Shown piece after piece: positions 15,605 through 25,637 of a DNA stretch of 64,000 nt. The notes below the pieces were generated by a model that ran no database searches, was not told where the DNA came from, and worked only from the letters and a program-made list of their open reading frames with translations. Numbering within the stretch: position 1 is the stretch's first letter; every line of letters begins with the position of its first letter. Source of the DNA: Paenibacillus sonchi (GTDB lineage Bacteria; Bacillota; Bacilli; Paenibacillales; Paenibacillaceae); the NCBI RefSeq assembly GCF_016772475.1, contig NZ_CP068595.1, positions 6,820,001 to 6,884,000 of the forward strand, read 5' to 3'. The translations under genes were made by a program, and so were the position numbers.

Positions 15605-18600
15605 TTAAAAACCCTTGGGGAGCACTCTGTTGTAATTTCTAGTATAATCACCATTTACAAACATTTCCCATTCATCATATCTACGCATATATAATCCTGG
15701 CAGCTTCTTTCCGCTGCCTTTTACCCATAAAAGCATTTCATTTTTAAATTCATTTTGAAATTTAGAAGATGAGAAGTCCCCATCTTTCAGCATTTTCCCT
15801 GGATCACGATTTAAAAAGTTCCCTCCATTAAATTTCCAACTAACAAGAGCATCAAACTGTTGCTGTGAAAAAACTATATCATTACTCTTTGCCCAGTCAT
15901 TTATATAATTCTCGGCTTTGTTTTTAATATCAGACTTTAATAAAACTAGTGCTTGCTCTTCTGTAATTCCTTTAAATAAGCTTTCTTCACCAGGTTGGAT
16001 TACGTGTCCGTAACCGATTGTCTTAATATTTCTCTCTTTTTCTTCCTTGGTTGCATAGTACCATTTCCCGGAGAATGTTTCATAAGTTTTAAGAAACTCC
16101 ACTAGTTTGTTGCTCGCATGCATGTCTGTGTTCACTACATAACCCTGAACTACCGCTGGCTTACTTGGGTCGTCCTTAAACGTATAATGCCCCGTAGGGT
16201 CAGTAAAAATCAAAGGATTATTCTGCACATACGCATACAAATTCAAACTCAGCGGATCGATCAGCTGGCCTTCATACGTATCCTCACTGATAAACCGCCC
16301 AATGCTGGAGTCAAAATCCCGCGCCTGTGCATGGGAGTAGCCGCTGTAGTAATCATAGCTCAGGCTGGTATAGCCGAACAAGTTGTCCGGGCCGGACCAG
16401 TTCAGGTCGAATTTCTCCGGAGCTTCGGCCACGCCGAATTCGTCGTAGCGGTATCGCGTGGACATGCTGCCGTCCTGGCCTTCCAGCCCGATGACGCTGC
16501 CCTGCGCATCACTCAGATAAAAGAGGGTCTTCGGCGCACCCGCCGCCGCGCTGGCACCGCTGGCTCCGGCCGCCGGTTCCCAATCGTTGCTCTTGTCTCC
16601 GCTGACCAGATAGCTCATGCTGATCCGCTCTTCACCGGCTCCGTACACATAAGACTGCTTCCAGTTCTGTCCGGTAGCTCCAGTTGCGGTCAAAGGCTGC
16701 GGAATGCTCATGGTGGTGTCATTGGTAAAATAAATATCCAGCTGCCGTTTCTTATACTGCGGCTCCCAACCGTCACGGTTACCCGCAGGGTTGCCGGGCA
16801 GGTAAGCATCCTGAACCGCACCGTCACCGATCGTGGTCCGCATGCTGACCCGGTTGCCGTCCCCGTCATATTGGTACGTGGTGATGTCGCCGTACGTATT
16901 GGTGTTTTTGATCAGGCGGTTTGATGCATCCCATCGGTTGCTCTCCAGCACCTTCGGGCCTGCGGCCAGTGCGGCTTTCAAGAGCCCTTCGGGAGTTAGA
17001 GCCTTATCTGCCCCGTAGACATCCCCTGTTACTCCTGCTTTAACATCCGCATCCGGCAGACCGGATAATGAAGCTCCTTCAACATCGGTTGGAATCGTTC
17101 CGGCAGGGCTTGAGGCTGGATCTGGAATCGATGACAACGGATCTAAAAGCTCAACCAACGGATCAGCATCCCCGCTCGCATCCAGTCCGCTTGTCTCCAT
17201 ATCAGAATAGACACTGTCCGGCACTGTAGTCTTCTGCGCACTTGTCTTCGCCGTGAGCAGGCCCAGAGCCGCTTCGCTGTCGATACCGCTCACTTCCAGC
17301 AGATTGCCGCGCTTGTCGTAGGTGTAGTCCTTGTAGTCGCTGCCTTTTTCGAAATGGGTCAGCTTGTTCGCCGCATCGTAGGTATACTGTTCCTTGATGG
17401 TGGTTCCGGCTTCAGTGGTTTCTTTCCCCAGCCGGTTGCCCACGGTGTCATAGGAGTAGACGACCTTGGAGCCGTTCTGCTTCTGCACTTGAACCAGCTG
17501 GTTTAGTGCATCGTAAGCATAATCCGAGATGTCCGCCGGACGCGGCGTTCCAGCAGGATTGTCCTCGTCGCTTCCGCCTTCTTGGCGTTCACTGCGGATT
17601 TTATTGCCTGCCGGATCGTACACATAGGTCAGCTGCTCCAACAGTGCGCCGCCTGGGGCCGTATGCTTCATCTCCAGCAGTTGTCCCGCCCCGTCATAGC
17701 TGTAGGTGCTCTGACCTTTGTTCGGCAGCAGCTTCTCTTTCAGACGGCCGGCTGCATCATACAGATAGCTGGTGATCCCGTTCTGTGCATCCGTTACTTG
17801 CTTGATGCGGTCAAGCTTGTCATAGTCATAGCTGACCACGGTATTATCCGGGTAAATGATCCGGCTGCGCTGTCCGGTTGCAGTCCACTCATAACGCACG
17901 TTGTTGCCCCGCGGATCTATCACTGAGGTTGGCCGGTTGAGTGCGTCATAGGTGTACCGCGTGTCCCCGGTGCTGTCTGTCATCAGGGAGCGGCGTCCCG
18001 CGGGATCATATTTATATTTTACCGAGAGATCGTTGCCATACTGAATCTGTTCCACTTGATTGCCCTTATTATAGGTATAGACGGTTGTATTGCTGTCCGG
18101 TTCTGTGACCTTCTGCAGATTGCCGTTCTCATCATAGGCAAGGGTGGTTTTCTCCTGCAGCGGATTCACCGATTCAATAACCCGGTTCAGGGCATCGTAG
18201 CGGTAGGATGTTACAGCTCCGAGGGCATTGGTTTTGTCCAGCAGGTTGCCGGAGGCGTCGTAGGAGTACTTAGTGGTACTGCCTTCCGCATTCTTTACTT
18301 CCGTTAATCTGCCCAGCGGATCATACGTAAAAGCCGTCTCGTGATGATTCGCATCCACGATCTTCTCTACATTGCCCTGCGCGTCGTAAGCGTAAGTGGT
18401 TTCGTACCCCAGTGCATTGCGCACCCGTGTATTCCGACCCAAAGCATCGTATTCGTAAGTAGTCTTCTGTCCTGCCGCATCCAGGAATTCGGTCATTAGC
18501 CCGCGCGCATTGCGTGTGACTGCAGTCTCCTCATTCAGCGGATTAATCGTTCCCGCATCCAGACCCCGGCTGTCGTATTTGGTCGTCCAGACCGAATGGT

Positions 18601-21600
18601 TGGGATCAATCACTGCGACCTGATTGCCGTTCTTGTCATACTGGTATTCAGTTACCGCACCAAGTGCGTCCGTTACCTTCACCAGTTGTCCCAGTGCATT
18701 GTAATCATAGTAGGTGCTATTGCCGAGCGCATCAGTCTCCTTGATGGTATTGCCTGCTGCATCATAACGGTAACGCGTCTTGGCTCCAAGCGGATCGGTT
18801 ACGCTCAGCAGTTCATTGCGCTTGCTGTACGTGTAGGAGGTGATGTTGCCCTTCGCATCCTTTTGGGTGAGCATATTACCGTTATCGTCGTAAGTATACG
18901 TGCTGGAATGGCCTTCGGCATCTGTAACTTCCTCCAGCTGTCCGACGCTGTCATAGCTGTAGGCTGTGACTGCTCCCGCTTCGTCCTTCGCTTCTATGAC
19001 GCGGCCGAGCGCATCATAGGTCTTGCTGGTGCTGTTTTGAAGCGCGTCCGCTGTGCTGCTCAGGCGGTACACCTGATAATTGCTGACCGTCTTACTACCA
19101 GCTTCGTCAGTGTGTTCCACAGGATTACCGTTCGCATCGTAGGTAACGCTGCTTGTCTGGTCCAGCGCATTCGTAACCGCAACCGCACGGTCTTTCTGGT
19201 CATAGTCGACGGCCTGCAGCTTGCCTTCCGCATCCGTGATCTTAGTTGTCCGGTGCAGAGTATCGCGTTCAATAATTGTCGTGTATCCGCTCGGGTCTTT
19301 GATTTCTTTGGCGAATCCGTCAGCATCGTTAATGTAGGCCGTAGTGTGTCCTTCGGCGTCCGTAACGGAGACCGGGACCCCGGCACTGTCTCTGGCAATG
19401 GTGACTACGCCGCCGAGGGCATCCGTGCTTTTGACAAGATTGCCTGCTGTGTCATATTCATAGGTGGCCCGGTTGCCCAGAGCATCGATCTCTTTAACCG
19501 GACGGTTCATTGCATTATAGCGGGTGAGTGAAGAGTATCCGCTCTCGTCTGTCGTCTGCGTCAGATTCCCGCGCTCGTCATAGGCAAATTTGCCTTTGTT
19601 GCCGTTAGCGTCTGTAATTGCCGTTACGCGGTCGCTGCTGTCATAACTGTATTTGACGACGGCGCCATTGGCCGCTTGCCGCTGAGCAACCTGGAAATGA
19701 TTATTCCATATATATGAAGTATCCTGATGAAGCGCATTGGTCCATGTAGTCTTGTTCGCGGTAGTGGCGATCGAAGAGGCTAATCCGGCAGGGCTCACCG
19801 CTGCAGGATTCCCGGAACTGGCACTGTTGGTGCCCCCCTGACTTGCACTGCTGATTTTCCCGGAACCAGCACTGCCGGCACTGCTCTGCGGATAAGTCAA
19901 AATCGTTTTGCCTGAGCCAACCCCGGTACGGACAACTGGAGTCTGGTTCGGGGTCATATCTCCCCCAAGCACGAACAGCCCGCCCGTTTGCACCTTCAAA
20001 TTATTATTAACACTGACGTTGTCGCGGACGAACAGGTCACCGCCGGTCACGGTCAGATTCGCCGTCTGGTTGTTGGACACAATTCCGCCAACGGTCATTT
20101 CCTGGGCAATGTTCATCTCTACGCGTGTATTGATCGACAAGTCCCCGGCAATAAGAATCCGCTGGGCATCAACGGTCAGCCCGCCGCTGTTGTAGGTCAG
20201 ACTGCCTGTTTGCAGCGTATCCCCTACCGTTACGGAAGAATCATTATTGAGATGAATGGGTCCGCCGGACCACAGATTGCCGTATAAGCCCTGAACCTTC
20301 TGCACATCGAGCGCAAGCTTGGTGTTGGCGTTAAGTCCCTGCTTCAGAATCAGCGTGCCGTATACGCGTACAGTGATATCCTTGTTCGTATTCATCCCGT
20401 CCACGATCAGGACGACAGGCTTGCCCGGTGACCCGAACGTTACGCTCTCTTCAATATTCAGATGACCCGAACTCACAACAGCCGGTGATGCGCTGCTGGC
20501 CGCAATCGCGCTTTGAATGTCAGCAATCCCGCCTGGAGCGGCCACCGCAGAGGCGCTAAAAGCATTCCGTTTGCTCTCGATCATTCCGATGCTGCCCGCC
20601 AAATAGTCAGCTATGAGCGGCTTCAGCCCTTCAACCTTCCGGTATGCAGGTGCATGGGCCAGATTGTTCATCGTCCCGGACAAAATCACCTCATTAGATT
20701 CCGGTATATCCCGTCCGTTCGCAGGATCAATCCCCGTCTCGCCGCCTTCAGGCTCCTCTCCCCGGACTACCGGCGCCACGCGCCCCTCATAGGCGGAAGA
20801 ACTCGTATTACCATAGAAATCGGTGAAACTGGTCACGCGCTGATGGTCATCATAGGCAACACTCATCACCGCAGTTCCTTTGGCGTCCGTTACGCTCAGT
20901 ACGTGATGGGTGTCATCATAGGTAAGCTTGGTTGTGGCCCCATCCACATCAGTAATCGAGGTCATGTCTCCGCTTGCCGGATCATAATGAAATGACATTT
21001 GGCGGCTGGCCGGATCACTTACAGCAATCAGCTTTCCTGCCCCGTCATAGCTTAAGCTTAGAGAAGCCCCGGCAGTACTGACCTCTTCCAGCTTCGTACC
21101 CTGATAAGCAAAAGCGATCTGATTCCCGTTCAAATCCGTGACCGACTGCAGCAGCCCTTCAGCATTGAACCGGTAAAGATCGCCTTGAGGCGATGCAAGG
21201 GTATATTCCCCTGAAGAAGGGGCACTTAGCGTCCAGTCGGTACCACGCGGTGTCAGATACTGGCCTCCCGCCAAAGGCACATATTCAAAAAGCGAACCGT
21301 CCGGGCTCATGACCTCCACCTTACCGCTGTTCAGCGGGTTCAGCTTCCATTCATAGCTGTGATGCCACCCTAGACCATTAACCCCCTTATAAGGGTCACG
21401 GCTTAAATAGCTTAGTCCGAATTGCAGCGGCATCAGCGCCTGCAGACTTATCGAATCGCTGGAGTAGACAAAATCACCCCGGGCCGGATCAACCGGCGCC
21501 TGCCCCGACGGGTTCACGATCCGCAGCCGGTCCTGGATGGCCGCTTCCGTAAATTGCGTCAGATCCCCGCTGGAAATAGCACGGGCAGTTTGAGGATCAG

Positions 21601-22534
21601 TCAGCAAAATAGAGGTCAACCCGCTGATGGTTCCGGACGAGGCCGCAGACTGGTTCAGTACAGCGATTTCCTGGGCTTTTTCTTTCATCGCCTGAACAGA
21701 ATCCAGCTTATAATAATAGGCAGCCAAGGCTTCCCAGCTCAGCGAAAAAGCGGGCATGGCCGCACGCAGCACCGCAAGCGGCTCCGAATACCCCGAGATC
21801 TTACCGTCCTTCTTCGCTCTCGCCGTGATATGCGCCGTTACACCCGGCGTGATCCCGAGCTGCTGGCTCCATTGCCCTGCGCTGTTGACTGCAACATTGG
21901 AGTACAGCTTGTCTTCTCCGCTGGACGGATAGTAGAGCTCCACTTCCAGCAGCGTTCCGGGTTCAGCAGTCCCTGATACCACAGATTGTCCTGAGGCCGC
22001 AGGTCTGATCTGCAAGGCTGCCGGTGGCTGCACCTCGTCACCGCCAAGGATTTCGAAGCTGGCGATTTGGCCGTAATACACACCGGAGCCGTTATATTCA
22101 GCAGGCGAGATGCAGATGTTATAGCGCCCTTCGTCCAGCGGCACGCCTCCGATCTTGCCATCCCAGACATATTTATGAACGATATATTGCCCGTTCTGCT
22201 TCGTCGGATAGACGCCGCTCGTAATCAGATCTCCAAGGAGCGGAGCAGAACCGTCTTTTTGCGGAGTACACAGGCTGATGTTGGTCTCATGCTGGTCCTG
22301 ACCGTCATCCGCTGCGTTGAAGCTGAACGAAATTTCCACACTTTTACCGGGTCCCGGGCTCAGCTCACTCGGTTCAATCCGCATATTGGTAGCCGCATAG
22401 GCAGACGATGTGAGCTTGGTAAGTCCCGGAAGAACCGGGATGTAAGCTATGACCAGCAGCAGCGCAAGCATGAGGTTCACACGCGCCTTCAGGCTGCCGC
22501 TGCGCCATTTCCTTTTTAATACTCGGAATTTCAT
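15605..22534 (-). CDS. Giant secreted Rhs/YD-repeat polymorphic toxin with lysozyme-like tip
   Basis: 2309 aa. Sec signal peptide at 1-47 (LMLALLLVIAYIPVLPGL ... SSAYAA). About 50-260 is beta-rich, possibly an adhesion or bacterial Ig-like region. About 360-620 has a first Rhs/YD block (GLGWHHSYEWKLNP). About 640-890 is a threonine/asparagine-rich beta-solenoid-like insert (VRVYGTLILKQGLNANTKLA, LTVTGGDLFVRDNVSVNNNL). About 950-2110 is a long YD-repeat cage (YDxxGNLxxxTDAxG units), with the conserved end RFISEDTYEG ... NPLIFTDPTGHY. From about 2145 to the end is a phage-type (GH24-like) lysozyme domain (KTYETFSG with the probable catalytic Glu, TIGYGHV, QQFDALVSWKFNGGNF). The SLH gene ends 25 bases upstream and the immunity gene follows, so the three form an operon, probably under the c-di-GMP riboswitch at 24.7 kb. 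Confidence 0.9.
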   Translation of the reverse strand: MKFRVLKRKWRSGSLKARVNLMLALLLVIAYIPVLPGLTKLTSSAYAATNMRIEPSELSPGPGKSVEISFSFNAADDGQDQHETNISLCTPQKDGSAPLLGDLITSGVYPTKQNGQYIVHKYVWDGKIGGVPLDEGRYNICISPAEYNGSGVYYGQIASFEILGGDEVQPPAALQIRPAASGQSVVSGTAEPGTLLEVELYYPSSGEDKLYSNVAVNSAGQWSQQLGITPGVTAHITARAKKDGKISGYSEPLAVLRAAMPAFSLSWEALAAYYYKLDSVQAMKEKAQEIAVLNQSAASSGTISGLTSILLTDPQTARAISSGDLTQFTEAAIQDRLRIVNPSGQAPVDPARGDFVYSSDSISLQALMPLQFGLSYLSRDPYKGVNGLGWHHSYEWKLNPLNSGKVEVMSPDGSLFEYVPLAGGQYLTPRGTDWTLSAPSSGEYTLASPQGDLYRFNAEGLLQSVTDLNGNQIAFAYQGTKLEEVSTAGASLSLSYDGAGKLIAVSDPASRQMSFHYDPASGDMTSITDVDGATTKLTYDDTHHVLSVTDAKGTAVMSVAYDDHQRVTSFTDFYGNTSSSAYEGRVAPVVRGEEPEGGETGIDPANGRDIPESNEVILSGTMNNLAHAPAYRKVEGLKPLIADYLAGSIGMIESKRNAFSASAVAAPGGIADIQSAIAASSASPAVVSSGHLNIEESVTFGSPGKPVVLIVDGMNTNKDITVRVYGTLILKQGLNANTKLALDVQKVQGLYGNLWSGGPIHLNNDSSVTVGDTLQTGSLTYNSGGLTVDAQRILIAGDLSINTRVEMNIAQEMTVGGIVSNNQTANLTVTGGDLFVRDNVSVNNNLKVQTGGLFVLGGDMTPNQTPVVRTGVGSGKTILTYPQSSAGSAGSGKISSASQGGTNSASSGNPAAVSPAGLASSIATTANKTTWTNALHQDTSYIWNNHFQVAQRQAANGAVVKYSYDSSDRVTAITDANGNKGKFAYDERGNLTQTTDESGYSSLTRYNAMNRPVKEIDALGNRATYEYDTAGNLVKSTDALGGVVTIARDSAGVPVSVTDAEGHTTAYINDADGFAKEIKDPSGYTTIIERDTLHRTTKITDAEGKLQAVDYDQKDRAVAVTNALDQTSSVTYDANGNPVEHTDEAGSKTVSNYQVYRLSSTADALQNSTSKTYDALGRVIEAKDEAGAVTAYSYDSVGQLEEVTDAEGHSSTYTYDDNGNMLTQKDAKGNITSYTYSKRNELLSVTDPLGAKTRYRYDAAGNTIKETDALGNSTYYDYNALGQLVKVTDALGAVTEYQYDKNGNQVAVIDPNHSVWTTKYDSRGLDAGTINPLNEETAVTRNARGLMTEFLDAAGQKTTYEYDALGRNTRVRNALGYETTYAYDAQGNVEKIVDANHHETAFTYDPLGRLTEVKNAEGSTTKYSYDASGNLLDKTNALGAVTSYRYDALNRVIESVNPLQEKTTLAYDENGNLQKVTEPDSNTTVYTYNKGNQVEQIQYGNDLSVKYKYDPAGRRSLMTDSTGDTRYTYDALNRPTSVIDPRGNNVRYEWTATGQRSRIIYPDNTVVSYDYDKLDRIKQVTDAQNGITSYLYDAAGRLKEKLLPNKGQSTYSYDGAGQLLEMKHTAPGGALLEQLTYVYDPAGNKIRSERQEGGSDEDNPAGTPRPADISDYAYDALNQLVQVQKQNGSKVVYSYDTVGNRLGKETTEAGTTIKEQYTYDAANKLTHFEKGSDYKDYTYDKRGNLLEVSGIDSEAALGLLTAKTSAQKTTVPDSVYSDMETSGLDASGDADPLVELLDPLSSIPDPASSPAGTIPTDVEGASLSGLPDADVKAGVTGDVYGADKALTPEGLLKAALAAGPKVLESNRWDASNRLIKNTNTYGDITTYQYDGDGNRVSMRTTIGDGAVQDAYLPGNPAGNRDGWEPQYKKRQLDIYFTNDTTMSIPQPLTATGATGQNWKQSYVYGAGEERISMSYLVSGDKSNDWEPAAGASGASAAAGAPKTLFYLSDAQGSVIGLEGQDGSMSTRYRYDEFGVAEAPEKFDLNWSGPDNLFGYTSLSYDYYSGYSHAQARDFDSSIGRFISEDTYEGQLIDPLSLNLYAYVQNNPLIFTDPTGHYTFKDDPSKPAVVQGYVVNTDMHASNKLVEFLKTYETFSGKWYYATKEEKERNIKTIGYGHVIQPGEESLFKGITEEQALVLLKSDIKNKAENYINDWAKSNDIVFSQQQFDALVSWKFNGGNFLNRDPGKMLKDGDFSSSKFQNEFKNEMLLWVKGSGKKLPGLYMRRYDEWEMFVNGDYTRNYNRVLPKGF

Positions 22535-22559
22535 AGACCGATCTCCTATCCGTGATAAG

Positions 22560-24649
22560 TTAGAGTAATTTCAGCTCAGCCAGCAGCTTGTACATAATGA
22601 CTGCCGCTTCGGCTCTTGTGGATGAATCTTTAGGCTTCAAAAGCTGTCCGCTGCCCTGCACCAGCTTCTTGTCAACCGCCGCAGCTACGGATTTCCGTGC
22701 CCATTGGCTAATGGTGCCGTTGTCCTTGAATCCGGAGAGTACCGTCTGAAGCTTGACTGGGTCCGCAGCAGATGCCGGGCTGTGGGCAGTAGTGCTGCCA
22801 ATCGCCCGCATCAGCATCACCATCATCTGTTCACGGGTCAGCGGAGCATTGCCATGGAAAAGCCCTGCGTCTCCGGTTACAATTCCTGCCGCCGCTGCCG
22901 CTTCCACATACGGGTAGGACCAGTGCGCAGCGGAAACATCACGGAAGGTTGGCTTATCCGTCTGCACCGGCTGCAGTCCAAGAGCTGCTGTCAGCAGCTT
23001 GGTGAATTCAGCCCGGGTCAGGATGGCTTTTGGCGCGTATACAGTTCCGTTCATCCCGTTCACGATGCCTCTTGCCGCCAGCACCTCCACAGCTTGCTGT
23101 GCCCAGTGGCCTGACATATCCGTGAATTGTGCCTCGCGCAGCATGACCGCGTACAGTCCAGAGGCTGATATTTTAGCCTGAACAAAACCGTCCTCCGCCG
23201 CAGTCACCCCGCCGATATAGCTCCAGATGCCTTTGTCCGGATTGTAGCTGTAGATTCCAAGCTTCTCCCGCTTTGACGTCCAAGGCTCCTCCTGCGGATA
23301 CCGGACTGCCAGCTTGGCCGGGATCAGGAATGGAGCGCCCGCTTGTACTTGCCAGGCGGAACCAGCCTTGAGCAGCTTTTTGCCGCTTGCATCCAGCATT
23401 TCCTTCGTTTCCAGTTCAGCCTGGGCCAGGCTTACGCTGGTATTGTCCGGGAAGGTTCCTGCGGAAATCTCCAGCCGTGCCCAACCGTTCACTGCAGACA
23501 AAATGCCGCCTGAACTTCCAATAATCCGGCTGTCTTTGGCTCCAATAGTCACAGGGACCTTGGTCCCCGGGGCCGGACCCGGGTCAGCGTCTGGGCCTGG
23601 ATTTGGGGTTGCACCTGGCGATGGAGTCGTTTCCGGTCCAGGAGTCGGGTTAGGGGTTTCTTTTAAATCAACTGATTCTATGTAATCATCTTTCTTGCTG
23701 TACAGCAGCTTGCTCCCGCTAATTCCGATCAGCTTCACCCCGGCATCTATCGGCAGCGGTTTTACTGCATATGTAGTGAGGTCTACCTGCTTCAGAGTGG
23801 CAGCACCGTCAACCTCCTCCTGGAACACAGCTTGTCCTTCACCTATGGACATAAAGGCATATTCAGTTCCCCCGGCTTTCATCCCGGTGAGATCCATTGG
23901 CTGTGCCGTCAGGTCTTTGATGTTCAGCAGTACATATTTGCTCCCTGTGGCACTGTTTTTCTGCTTGTACAGCACGTGGCTGCCGTTAAATACAAACCAG
24001 TCCACCGCATTCGCACCACCCAGGCTAACCAGTGCGCGGGTTACGCCACTGCTCACATCCAGCAGGCTGAGGCCCCCGTCACGGGCATTCTTGTAGACGA
24101 CATTTCCGCCGGCCAGCACCGGGAAACGGCCTTCGCCCAGATCCGCTTCAACCCCTGTGGCCAGATCATGATAGATCATGCTGCCGTAATTTTTGCGTTC
24201 ATACCAGACCACACCTACGCCGTCAGTTGTCGGATTGCCGTATTGGCCGGCCTGCTTGTTGAGCTTCATCTTCTTGCCTGTCTCCAGATCGGCAGTGTAG
24301 ATATCCCAGTGGAGCGTAGCTCCCGGCTCACTTCCCTTGTCCGCCCACACCGCAACCGCTCCATGCACATAAGGCGCATCCTTGGCGGATGGACCGGCCG
24401 TAAGCACCGTATTTGCTCCACTGCGCTGATTCAGCGCGTGCACCTGCTTAACTCCGTCTGCATCCGGTTCCAGCCATATCAGCCGATCACCCGATACGCT
24501 ATAGTCCGTTCTGCCCGGATTGGCCGCCGCAGCCGAAACCGAAGCCTGCCTTATGCCCAGACCACTGCCGGCAAGCCCCCAAGCAAAATCACCGCCGCGC
24601 AAACAGCTGTAACCGTCTGCGTAAACTTCCTTTTCCTTCCGAACCTCAT
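22560..24649 (-). CDS. SLH-domain surface protein co-transcribed with Rhs (frameshifted at signal peptide)
   Basis: About 695 aa. The ATG at 24649 opens a clear Sec signal, MRFGRKRKFTQTVTAVCAAV-ILLGG, but that frame stops after ~32 codons. One base missing in a run of five C (24576-24580) would join it to the long frame as LLGGLAGSGLGIRQASVSA. The mature part has a six- or seven-bladed propeller-like region (~40-330), a Pro-rich linker (TPGPETTPSPGATPNPGPD), and a ZU5-like segment (SGGILSAVNGWARLEISAGT). Three SLH domains follow (FTDMSGHWAQQAVEVLAARG, FRDVSAAHWSYPYVEAAAAA, FKDNGTISQWARKSVAAAVD) that anchor to cell-wall polymer. It probably tethers or displays the Rhs protein. Confidence 0.85.
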
Positions 24650-24690
24650 CCACTTCTCTCCCCCAGCGCTATTTGTAGGCACGCCAAAAA

Positions 24691-24800
24691 ACCAAGTGCC
24701 TTGAGCGGCCCGGCTGCCCTGACATCCCTTCCGGATGAAGTAGGCCCGTGGCTTTGCGTCTCCGACTTTCGTACGGATTTGCCTTTGTTCCAAACTCGGT
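24691..24800 (-). promoter_or_regulatory. Cyclic-di-GMP-I (GEMM) riboswitch in the leader of the SLH-Rhs operon
   Basis: Minus strand shows the conserved core in order: GGCAAA, the tetraloop stem CGTACGAAAGTCGG, GACGCAAAGCC (identical to the family consensus), GGGCCTA, a variable stem (CATCCGGAAGGGATG) and GGGCAGCCGGGCC. A basal stem can form between ACCGAGT (24794-24800) and ACTTGGT (24691-24697). The 3' strand of that stem is also part of a small hairpin TCAAG-GCA-CTTGG followed by six T (terminator-like). Ligand-stabilised P1 would oppose that hairpin, suggesting an ON switch; the hairpin is weak, so the direction is uncertain. The leader ends about 40 bases before the SLH start. Confidence 0.85.
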
Positions 24801-25361
24801 TTTCTGTCCTTGTATGCTTATGTAAATGAGACTTTAGATGTAGAGGACACTCTTATTATCGGAATTTATTCCTATCGAATTAAGATGTTCTATTTTTTCC
24901 TTTTTCAGGGATACGGACAGGAAATCCTTTAATGGAGCGGATCAGGCATGGAAACTAGTAGAGCATCCCGGAAGGCTAGATTGACGGACTCCTCGCCATC
25001 CATCTTGTAGATAATCAGATGGGTGCTGTACACTCGAACCTAAAGGGAACCACGACGTTACGGACTCCAGCGCCGTTATTTCAACAATCCGGTCTTTTTA
25101 TTCAAGCTAACGGACAGAGGAGACGCTAAGCTGGCATTTCCCGGAGCACAATAGTGGATTTGCATGAAATAGGGTCATCTGGGTCCGTAAGTGCCCAGCA
25201 AAAACTGATTTCAAGCAGATAACGGCATCTGGGTCCATTAGGGGAAGTCCCCCCTTTTTTCAGGGGAGGCTGGAAGAGTTCGATCCTCTGCTGTACGAGC
25301 CGTTTGGCTTTGTTTTCTCCTCTCTGTCCGATTCATTGCTGCGCCCCACCAAACCACACGC

Positions 25362-25388
25362 AAAAAGCCGCCTCTCCCAAGGCGGCTT
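25362..25388 (-). terminator. Rho-independent terminator downstream of sigF
   Basis: GCCGCCT / AGGCGGC stem with a 6-base loop, followed on the minus strand by TTTTTGCG. Between it and 24801 (the riboswitch side) no gene is seen, only degenerate copies of the GGACCCAGATGACC / GGACTCCAGCGCC intergenic repeat near 25055-25235. Confidence 0.8.
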
Positions 25389-25489
25389 CCTGCTCCAAAC
25401 GTTTATTTCACCCGTCACATTCACTGCTCATACTTACTTGCAAAATCCGGCCACACACTGTTTTCCTTACTTGCCTCCGCTGCCTTCTG

Positions 25490-25622
25490 CCTTACTTCCT
25501 TGCTCGCCCTACTTCCCTATTACCTTACTTCCCGCTCGTCTTGCTCCCCTCTTGCCTTACTTCCTTGCTCGCCTTGCTTCCCTCTCGCCTTACTTCCCTG
25601 CTTGCCTTGCTTCCCTGCTTGT
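25490..25622. repeat. Pyrimidine-rich degenerate tandem repeat between sigF and its terminator
   Basis: Units such as CTTACTTCCTTGCTCGCC and TTGCTTCCCTCTCGCC repeat about six to seven times with variation. On the transcribed strand this is an A/G-rich, nearly unstructured 3' untranslated region of the spoIIA message. Open frames on the plus strand here are by-products of the repeat. Confidence 0.75.
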
Positions 25623-25637
25623 ACCCTGCCAGCCAAT

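Noticed and set aside
18596..19531. 311-codon plus-strand open frame
   Set aside because: Antisense of the YD-repeat part of the Rhs gene; repetitive DNA keeps several frames open.
24551..24793. 80-aa minus-strand frame starting at 24793
   Set aside because: It runs through the riboswitch; only its last ~32 codons from the ATG at 24649 are meaningful, as the signal peptide of the SLH protein.
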